A stretch of 14,108 nt of DNA from Flemingiibacterium sp045587285 (GTDB taxonomy: Bacteria; Bacillota; Clostridia; Oscillospirales; CAG-272): contig JAZNBZ010000066.1 in NCBI GenBank assembly GCA_045587285.1, positions 1 through 14,108 on the forward strand, read 5' to 3'. Positions 6,577 to 12,837 of the stretch are shown here, piece by piece. The position numbers and the translations under genes were made by a program. The notes under the pieces are model-generated. The model saw nothing but the letters and a program-made list of their open reading frames with translations, did no database searches and was not told the DNA's origin. How positions within the stretch are numbered: the first letter of the stretch is position 1; the number at the start of each line of letters is the position of its first letter.

Positions 6577-8070
6577 ATGAGCAAATTACTCGTAGGCTGG
6601 TCGGAAGTCAGCCTTACCCCCGACAAAAGAATTTCCCTTGCGGGACAGTTCTTCGAGAGAATCTCGGAGTACGTTGACACGCCGATAACGGCGACCGCTA
6701 TGGCGGTCGAGTCGGACGGCGAGCAGATGATAATCTGCTCGTGCGACCTCGTCGGCATCAATGCCGTACTCTTCAATGAGGTAATAGAAACTGTCAAGGC
6801 TAAAGCGACCGACATCAACACTGACAAGGTCATCATCACCGCAACTCACGTTCATACTGCTCACGATTATCGCAAGTCAAGCAAGTCAACGGCAACGACA
6901 ACGAAGGATATTCTCAACCGCTATCTCTCCGCGGATAAGCAGTACGTTGCAAAGGTCAGCGAAAAGGGTGACGACATTATGTCCCCCGATGAATCCCTTG
7001 AGTTTCTCCGTGAGAAAATCGCAGAGGCAATCATCACCGCGTGGAACAACAGAAAGCCTGCACGCTACGCACAGGGCTTTGGCAGAGCGGCTGTCGGTAT
7101 GAACCGCCGCGTTTGCTACAACGACGGAAGCGCGAAGATGTGGGGCGACGCTAACACCGCCACCTTCACCGAGCTTGAGGGCGGTAACGACTCGGGCATC
7201 GAGATGATGTTCCTCTACGACGAGAACGAGAAGCTCACGGGCGTGGTCGCGAACATCTGCTGCCCTTCCCAGGTAGTTGAGCATAGAAGCTTTATTTCCT
7301 CCGACTATTGGGGCAAGGTAAAGATACTTCTGCGCGAGAAGTACGGCGACGATATATTCCTTTTAGCACTCGGCGGTCCGGGCGGCGACCAGTGTCCGCG
7401 CGACCTTATCCGTTGGGTAAATCCCGAGACTCCCGTTGACGATCCCCACATTGACCGTCCCGATTATATCGAGCGTGTTGCTGACCCGTCGATGTTCGAC
7501 ATCAAGGGCACTTGGAAGATCGGTAAGCGCGTATCTCGCGAGATAATCGACGCTATCGAAGAAGTCGAAGCAACCTATGACGAAGCAATACTGAAGCACG
7601 ACAAGTACGTGCTCGACCTTCCCCTTCGCAGAGTTACTCCGAGCGAGTACAACGCGGCGTGCGCGGCTATGGAAGCGTTCGCGGCAAAGGTAGAGGGACA
7701 CGTAAACTTCGCCGACAACGCGGCAATGTATGTTCACGCAGGTACTATTCTGCGCTACGAGGTTCAGCACAAGAAGAACCTTTACCCCACCGAGGTGCAT
7801 ATCGCAAGACTCGGCGATATCGCATTTGCAACGAATCCCTTTGAGCTCTTCCTCGATTTTGGCAACCAGATGAGAGCAAGAAGCCGTGCAAAGCAGACCT
7901 TCCTTATTCAGCTCGCCTGCGGAACGGGCGGATACCTCCCCACCGCAAAGGCGGAAAAGGGCGGACATTATAGCGCATACGTAACCAGCGGTAACGTCGG
8001 TCACGAGGGCGGCGATATGCTCGTTAGAAAGACGGTTGAAGAGATAAACCGTATGTTCGAGGAAAAGTGA
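6577..8070 (+). CDS. Neutral-ceramidase-fold protein, second tandem paralogue
   Basis: This 497-residue protein aligns with the preceding one throughout, so the two arose by tandem duplication and then diverged strongly. Shared marks are V-S-L-T-P near the start, A-T-H-V-H-T (H91, H93), C-C-P-S-Q-V-V-E-H (C229 at the His-ligand position), N-P-F-E-L-F-L-D (E423) and G-G-H-Y-S-A-Y (Y465), then G-H-E-G-G-D. The nucleophile loop is G-D-Q-C-P-R-D (270-276): the Asp is kept but the Ser position is C273, the reverse of the first copy. It may therefore use a thiol nucleophile or lack amidase activity. There is no signal peptide. AAGGAGG overlaps the previous stop and serves the ATG at 6577. Its TGA overlaps the GTG start of the MATE gene. 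The pair may form a heteromer or handle two related substrates; neither can be shown here. Confidence 0.8.
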   Translation: MSKLLVGWSEVSLTPDKRISLAGQFFERISEYVDTPITATAMAVESDGEQMIICSCDLVGINAVLFNEVIETVKAKATDINTDKVIITATHVHTAHDYRKSSKSTATTTKDILNRYLSADKQYVAKVSEKGDDIMSPDESLEFLREKIAEAIITAWNNRKPARYAQGFGRAAVGMNRRVCYNDGSAKMWGDANTATFTELEGGNDSGIEMMFLYDENEKLTGVVANICCPSQVVEHRSFISSDYWGKVKILLREKYGDDIFLLALGGPGGDQCPRDLIRWVNPETPVDDPHIDRPDYIERVADPSMFDIKGTWKIGKRVSREIIDAIEEVEATYDEAILKHDKYVLDLPLRRVTPSEYNAACAAMEAFAAKVEGHVNFADNAAMYVHAGTILRYEVQHKKNLYPTEVHIARLGDIAFATNPFELFLDFGNQMRARSRAKQTFLIQLACGTGGYLPTAKAEKGGHYSAYVTSGNVGHEGGDMLVRKTVEEINRMFEEK

Positions 8071-9437
8071 GGCGACCTTTCGTGAAATTTCTTAAGCTGC
8101 CGGAAAATCCAAGGTTTACAAACAAAGCCTTGATACTTTTTCTGCTTCCGATAGTTTTGGAGCAGCTTATGATGGCAGGTCTTGGCGTAGCAGACACGTT
8201 TATGGTATCTTTCCTCGGCGAGGATGCCGTTGCGGGCGTGGCGCTTGTAAACCGCATCGATACGTTTGCAAAGCAGTTCTTTTTGGCTATGGCACAGGGC
8301 GGAAGCGTGCTTCTTTCGATGTACATAGGTGCAAAGGACCAAAAGCAATCGGAAAGATCAATGAAAAAGAACATCCACATTGTTCTCCTTTTCGGTATTG
8401 CTCTGATGCTTATAATGGTCCTTTTCAGAAGTCAGATACTAAACCTACTTTTCGGAAAAGCCGAACCGGAGGTACTCGCATACAGTAACTCGTATTTCAC
8501 GGTTACCGCTCTTTCGTACCCACTTATTGCGCTTTACTATGCAGCAACCGCTTCATTCCGCGCAATGGGTGAAAGCAGAATCCCGTCTGTTGCCTCTATC
8601 AGTATGATGGTGATAAACATAGCCCTAAAAGCACTTTTCATATACGTATGCGAAATGGGCGTAGCGGGCGCGGCACTCTCAACTCTTATCGCTATGGGTG
8701 CGGTAGGTATAACGCTTATACTTATCCTGATGAGAAAGAATAACAGAGTTGTCCTAAAGCACGTCCTTAAGCCCGACCTTGATCTTTCCCTGTCCAAACG
8801 AATTCTCGGAGTATCGGTTCCCAACGGTATCGAACAGGCTATGTTCCAGCTTGGTGCACTGCTTATCGCCGGACTCATTTCGGGACTCGGTACTGCTTCA
8901 ATCACCGCCGATCAGATCGCGCGCAATATTTCGCCGCTCTTACACAGTATAGGCTCCGGCTGTGCTGCGGTGATTATGATGGTGGTCGGACAGTGCCTCG
9001 GCGCAGGACGCCCCGACGAAGCGACGATGTACACAAAGCACATTTTGAAGATTCAATATCTTGTAACGATAATTCAAGGCGGCTTGTTTATGATCATTTT
9101 GAAGCCTTTGATTTCGATATTCAACGTATCCGACGAGGCAAAAATGCTTGCATTCTGGATCATGGTTGTCTACACCGTCGGCTCATGCCTGTTCTACCCA
9201 ACGAGCTTTACTGTTGCGGCGGCACTTCGCGGCGCAGGTGACACGAAATTCGTTATGGTTCTTTCGAGCGCATCAATGTTCCTGTTCAGAATAGCTGCAG
9301 CGTATATATTTGTTTACGCATTCGATCTCGGCGTTATTGGAACTTGGGTCGCGATGGTATCAGACTGGGTAATAAGAACTATCATTTTCGCAATTCGATT
9401 TGCACATGGCAAATGGAAAAATAAAAAAGTAATTTAA
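8067..9437 (+). CDS. MATE-family efflux transporter
   Basis: This is a 456-residue polytopic membrane protein, the normal length for MATE exporters, with about twelve hydrophobic segments in two MatE repeats. The first repeat has L-P-I-V-L-E-Q-L then G-V-A-D-T-F-M-V-S-F-L-G-E-D-A-V-A-G-V-A, the typical helix 1/2 pattern. The second has V-S-V-P-N-G-I-E-Q-A-M-F-Q, and later A-A-L-R-G-A-G-D-T-K-F. MATE proteins usually export cationic or amphipathic compounds with H+ or Na+ antiport. The GTG at 8067 overlaps the previous stop as GTGA, with GAGG four bases upstream. A second GTG at 8082 has GAGG nine bases upstream and would remove five residues; I cannot decide between them. Location between the hydrolase pair and the sugar enzymes suggests it exports a released aglycone or by-product, which is inference. 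Confidence 0.9.
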   Translation: MRRPFVKFLKLPENPRFTNKALILFLLPIVLEQLMMAGLGVADTFMVSFLGEDAVAGVALVNRIDTFAKQFFLAMAQGGSVLLSMYIGAKDQKQSERSMKKNIHIVLLFGIALMLIMVLFRSQILNLLFGKAEPEVLAYSNSYFTVTALSYPLIALYYAATASFRAMGESRIPSVASISMMVINIALKALFIYVCEMGVAGAALSTLIAMGAVGITLILILMRKNNRVVLKHVLKPDLDLSLSKRILGVSVPNGIEQAMFQLGALLIAGLISGLGTASITADQIARNISPLLHSIGSGCAAVIMMVVGQCLGAGRPDEATMYTKHILKIQYLVTIIQGGLFMIILKPLISIFNVSDEAKMLAFWIMVVYTVGSCLFYPTSFTVAAALRGAGDTKFVMVLSSASMFLFRIAAAYIFVYAFDLGVIGTWVAMVSDWVIRTIIFAIRFAHGKWKNKKVI

Positions 9438-9455
9438 TTTAGAGGAGGATAAAAG

Positions 9456-10157
9456 ATGTACAAAGGTATTAACATCAAACCGCCGTTCTTCGAGATTGGC
9501 CCGAAGGCTTATCTCTACGGCGAGGAAATGCTGAAGCTGGCGAGGGTTATTGACAAGGTCGCTCTCAAATACGACCTCGACGTTATCGTAACGCCGCAGT
9601 ACACCGACATTCAGCTTTTAGCACAGAACACCGAGAGAATTCTCGTGTTTGCACAGCATATGGACCCCCTGCCCGTCGGCAGAGGACTCGGCTCGGTGCT
9701 TCCCGAGGCAGTAAAGGCAGCAGGCGCTGTCGGCGTAATGCTTAACCACGCAGAAAAGCCGATCTCGCTTGAAACTGTAGCAGAAACTATCAAGCGTGCC
9801 GACGAGGTCGGTCTTGCAACTATCGTTTGCGCTGACACTCTCGAGGACGTTAAGAACATCGCAAAGATGGGTCCGAACCTCATCGTTGCAGAGCCCACCG
9901 AGCTTATCGGTACGGGCAAGACAAGTGACGCGAACTACGTTGTTGACACCATCAAGGCTGTTCAGGAAATAAACCCCGAGATAATGGTTCTTCAGGGCGC
10001 AGGTATCTCGAACGGTCAGGACGTATACAACACCATCAAGCTCGGTGCACAGGCTACCGGCTCTACAAGCGGTATCATCAAGGCTGCTGATCCCTACGCT
10101 ATGGTTGAAGAGATGCTTTACAATCTCCGCAAGGCTTGGGATGAAATGCACGCATAA
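9456..10157 (+). CDS. Archaeal-type triosephosphate isomerase homologue, probable pathway-specific phosphosugar isomerase
   Basis: This 233-residue single-domain TIM barrel has the short length of archaeal triosephosphate isomerases. The catalytic trio is visible: K8 in I-N-I-K, H98 in L-N-H-A-E-K-P (97-102) and E146 in A-E-P-T-E-L-I-G-T-G (145-154). The phosphate-binding G-A-G-I-S (181-185) is kept. Departures from ordinary archaeal enzymes are N-H-A-E-K-P in place of N-H-S-E-K-R, and loop 6 reading I-G-T-G-K-T-S-D rather than I-G-T-G-I-P-V-S. The lid over the substrate therefore differs. TIM homologues in polyol operons, such as EryH of erythritol catabolism, act on C4 ketose phosphates, so the same may apply here rather than glycolysis. 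AGGAGG lies seven bases before the ATG, 18 bases after the MATE gene. It is followed 12 bases on by a SIS isomerase. Confidence 0.8.
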   Translation: MYKGINIKPPFFEIGPKAYLYGEEMLKLARVIDKVALKYDLDVIVTPQYTDIQLLAQNTERILVFAQHMDPLPVGRGLGSVLPEAVKAAGAVGVMLNHAEKPISLETVAETIKRADEVGLATIVCADTLEDVKNIAKMGPNLIVAEPTELIGTGKTSDANYVVDTIKAVQEINPEIMVLQGAGISNGQDVYNTIKLGAQATGSTSGIIKAADPYAMVEEMLYNLRKAWDEMHA

Positions 10158-10169
10158 GGCGGTGTCAAG

Positions 10170-10769
10170 ATGAAAGTCGAAGCACTTAAAGCGGCAAAGG
10201 AAGCGTACAAAATAGAGGCTGAGTGCATTTTAGAGATGCAGAACTATTTTGATGACACAGAGTTTTCGAAGGCTGTCGAGCTTCTTGCAAATGCCGAGCG
10301 TATCGGCGCGACGGGCTGTGGCCACAGCGGCATAATCTGTCAGCATTTCGCGCATCTTATGTGCTGCATCGAGCGTCCTGCGAGATTTATTTCCCCGGCT
10401 GAAGCCGTACACGGCGCAACGGGATTTTTGCAGGAAGGCGACGTTTGCATTTTTGCTTCCCGCGGCGGCAAGACGGCGGAGCTTCTCCCTATCGTAAGCA
10501 TCTGCAAGGCAAAGGGCGTTAAGATCATCACTATCACGGAAAATCTCGAATCGCCTCTCGCAAAGGATGCGGACGTGGTGCTTAAGCAGTACGTCAACCG
10601 CGAAACGGACAAGTACAACGCACAAGGCACTACCTCGACTACCGCACTGTGTATGATTTTCCACGCACTTCAGGCGGCACTTATCGAGGAAACCGATTAC
10701 AAGAACGAGCAGTTTGCTCTTATTCATCCCGGCGGAGCTGTGGGTGAAAGACTCAACGCTAAAAAATAA
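10170..10769 (+). CDS. Single-domain SIS phosphosugar isomerase, arabinose-5-phosphate-isomerase-like
   Basis: This 199-residue protein is made of one SIS domain. It has the nucleotide-fold-like G-A-T-G-C-G-H-S-G (46-54), A-E-A-V-H-G-A-T-G (77-85), the phosphosugar loop S-R-G-G-K-T-A-E (97-104) and the C-terminal H-P-G-G-A-V-G-E-R-L (186-195). The H-P-G-G-A signature with E-A-x-H-G marks the KdsD/KpsF/GutQ group, which interconverts ribulose 5-phosphate and arabinose 5-phosphate. Those enzymes usually carry a C-terminal CBS pair that is absent here, although SIS-only members exist. In a catabolic operon it more likely isomerises the ketose phosphate made by the downstream FGGY kinase than supplies Kdo; no Kdo gene is nearby. 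The ATG has AAGGCGG, overlapping the previous stop, seven bases upstream. The exact substrate is unknown. Confidence 0.82.
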   Translation: MKVEALKAAKEAYKIEAECILEMQNYFDDTEFSKAVELLANAERIGATGCGHSGIICQHFAHLMCCIERPARFISPAEAVHGATGFLQEGDVCIFASRGGKTAELLPIVSICKAKGVKIITITENLESPLAKDADVVLKQYVNRETDKYNAQGTTSTTALCMIFHALQAALIEETDYKNEQFALIHPGGAVGERLNAKK

Positions 10770-10803
10770 AAAAATTATATAAAACAAAAAGGAGATTTTT
10801 ATT

Positions 10804-11424
10804 ATGGAATTCAAGGTTTTTCAGAAGGAACTCGAGCTTCAGTCCAGAGGTTGGATCCCCACCTTCCACGACATTTCGAAGGAGATTATGGAGATCGTTA
10901 AGGCATCGGGCGTAAAGAACGGTACCGTTGCTATCGCATCCCACCACACCACCTGCTCCGTTATGGTTCAGGAGTGCTCGCACGACATCGACTCGTTCGA
11001 CCTCGAGTACTTACAGCACGACCTTCTCGACATCATGAGAAAGCTCATCCCCGACTACACCAACGAGGGTGACTACCGTCATCCCGGACCGATCCACGCA
11101 CAGTTCGGCAGATACGTAAACGAGCCCGGCAACTTCACCTCTATGAACACCGACGGTCACCTTCGCTCCGTATTCTTCGGCAGAAGCGAGACCATGACTA
11201 TCAAGGACGGCGTTCTTGACGGCGGCGAGTTCGCTCACATCTACTTCATCGACTGGGACCACGTACGTGCACGCAGACGCCAGGTTAACGTAACCGTTAT
11301 GGGTACTACCGAGGACGTAGGTGACAGAAAGTGGAACAACGGTGAAGTTATCAACACCCTTCCCAAGTACACCGACGAAGAAAAGGCTTACGACATTCAC
11401 TACGATCTCCAGCTCAAGAGATAA
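10804..11424 (+). CDS. YjbQ-family (UPF0047) protein, long form
   Basis: This 206-residue cytosolic protein has the YjbQ core motifs S-H-H-T-T-C-S-V-M-V-Q-E (46-57), N-T-D-G-H-L-R-S-V-F-F-G (115-126) and R-A-R-R-R-Q-V-N-V-T-V-M-G (155-167). Conserved His residues near 47-48 and H119 fit the family's putative active cleft. Typical YjbQ proteins have about 130-140 residues. This one has an enlarged middle (about 85-115, containing Y-R-H-P-G-P-I-H) and about 39 extra residues at the C-terminus rich in acidic and aromatic side chains. The family's physiological role is not established; a weak thiamine-phosphate-synthase activity has been reported for members. AAGGAG lies nine bases before the ATG. 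The gap of 34 bases to the SIS gene is AT-rich with no terminator. Position between phosphosugar isomerase and kinase genes suggests a role in the same pathway. Confidence 0.85.
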   Translation: MEFKVFQKELELQSRGWIPTFHDISKEIMEIVKASGVKNGTVAIASHHTTCSVMVQECSHDIDSFDLEYLQHDLLDIMRKLIPDYTNEGDYRHPGPIHAQFGRYVNEPGNFTSMNTDGHLRSVFFGRSETMTIKDGVLDGGEFAHIYFIDWDHVRARRRQVNVTVMGTTEDVGDRKWNNGEVINTLPKYTDEEKAYDIHYDLQLKR

Positions 11425-11436
11425 GGCGGTATAAAC

Positions 11437-12837
11437 GTGGCTAATTTGCTTGGAGTTGACGTTGGCACAACGTCAATGAAGATGGTTTTGTTTGACGAAA
11501 ACGCAAACATACTTAAAACCGTTTCAAAGGACTACACGCTTATAACCAAAGGCGATCGCGTTGAGCTTGAGCCCGAAAAATATTGGGAGATGTTTACCTC
11601 GGCATATTCCGAGATCAAAGCGGAATACAAGGTAGACGCGCTTTCGATCGACACGCAGTGCGAGACCCTCATCGTAACCGATGAGGGCGGCACTCCGCTT
11701 TATAACGCTATCGTTTGGCTCGATAACAGAGCTACCAAAGAAGCCGAAAAGATAAACGAAAGGTTCGGCGTCAAGACGGTTTACGAGGTAACAGGACAGC
11801 CCGAGATCACCGCAACGTGGCCCGCGTGCAAGCTTATGTGGCTTCGCGACAACGAGCCCGAGGTGTTCTCCAAGGTAAAAAAGATATTCCTTCTTGAGGA
11901 TTACCTGCTTTACAGACTCACGGGCGAGTTCGTAACCGAGAAAACGCTTCAGTCCTCGACCATTTATCTCGACATCCGAGAGGGCAAGTGGTGGGACGAG
12001 ATGCTTTCGTTCATCGGCGTTAGCGCGGAACAGCTTCCGCGCCTTATGAACAGCGCAGAGGTTATCGGCACGTACGACGGTACGACCGTCGTGTCGGGCG
12101 TTATGGATCAGGTTGCAGGCTCTATCGGCGCAGGCGTTGTAGACAGCACCGTTGTCAGCGAGATGACGGGCACGACTATGGCTATCGTCGTTCCGACGGA
12201 TAAGTTCCCGCCGTACGTCGAGGACTCACGCGTTCCCTGCCACGTCAACTACGACGGCAATTATTGCCTTCTTACGTGGACGCCCACGGCAGGCATCGCG
12301 CTCAAGTGGTTCAAGAACAACTTCTGCGAGAATTTCGGTTTCCGCGAGCTTGACGAGATTGCAAATGAGGTAGCACCCGGATGCAACGGGCTGACCTTTA
12401 TGCCATACCTTTGCGGAAGCATTATCCCGAAATACAATCCCGATGCGCGCGGTGCGTTCCTCGGTCTTACGATGGAGCACGGCAGAGCGCACGCGGTACG
12501 CGCGATACTCGAAGCCGTAGCGTTTATGCTTGAGGAAAACCTCGAATACCTCGGCGTCGAGTGCGACGAGATACGCTCAATGGGCGGTGGCGCCTCGAGC
12601 CCTCTCTGGTGTCAGATAAAGGCTGACGTTACGGGCAAGAGGATAGTTACCCTCGAGAGCGCGGAATCCGCTTGTCTTGGAAGCGCGATAATCGCAGGCG
12701 TCGGCGCAGGCGTGTACACGGACGTAAAGTCCGCGTGCGCAAAGCTTATCAAGACGGCGAAGGAATACTCCCCGAGCGGCGCTGACTACAAGGAAGCGTA
12801 CGCAAGATACAAAGAATGTGAGGAGATGATAGTATGA
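11437..12837 (+). CDS. FGGY-family carbohydrate kinase (xylulokinase-like)
   Basis: This 466-residue kinase is expected to phosphorylate a ketose with ATP in the cytosol. The first domain opens with G-V-D-V-G-T-T-S-M-K (6-15), the ATPase phosphate-1 motif. G-V-M-D-Q-V-A-G (221-228) supplies the likely catalytic base D224. T-G-T-T (244-247) opens the second actin-like domain, and the FGGY signature G-G-G-A-S-S-P-L-W-C-Q-I-K-A-D-V-T-G is at 383-400. The length is near the lower end for xylulokinases. The start is GTG at 11437, with AAGGCGG seven bases upstream, 12 bases after the YjbQ gene. Its TGA overlaps the next ATG (ATGA), which couples it to the isomerase. The pairing fits isomerisation of an aldose to a ketose and phosphorylation of that ketose. 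Substrate (xylulose, ribulose, a deoxy or branched ketose) is not decided, so no gene symbol is given. Confidence 0.9.
   Translation: MANLLGVDVGTTSMKMVLFDENANILKTVSKDYTLITKGDRVELEPEKYWEMFTSAYSEIKAEYKVDALSIDTQCETLIVTDEGGTPLYNAIVWLDNRATKEAEKINERFGVKTVYEVTGQPEITATWPACKLMWLRDNEPEVFSKVKKIFLLEDYLLYRLTGEFVTEKTLQSSTIYLDIREGKWWDEMLSFIGVSAEQLPRLMNSAEVIGTYDGTTVVSGVMDQVAGSIGAGVVDSTVVSEMTGTTMAIVVPTDKFPPYVEDSRVPCHVNYDGNYCLLTWTPTAGIALKWFKNNFCENFGFRELDEIANEVAPGCNGLTFMPYLCGSIIPKYNPDARGAFLGLTMEHGRAHAVRAILEAVAFMLEENLEYLGVECDEIRSMGGGASSPLWCQIKADVTGKRIVTLESAESACLGSAIIAGVGAGVYTDVKSACAKLIKTAKEYSPSGADYKEAYARYKECEEMIV

Noticed and set aside
7363..8004. Antisense open frame across the second ceramidase-fold gene
   Set aside because: The sense strand encodes a conserved protein with matching motifs in its paralogue. 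A similar antisense frame appears over the first copy (6044-6499) only because the sense sequences are related.
5084..8070. True ceramidases acting on sphingolipids
   Set aside because: There is no signal peptide, the nucleophile loops and one zinc ligand are altered, and the neighbours are sugar enzymes; only the fold assignment is kept.
11437..12837. Naming the FGGY kinase xylB
   Set aside because: FGGY kinases act on many ketoses, and neither the binding-site residues nor the neighbours (a FucI-like rather than XylA isomerase) justify xylulose.
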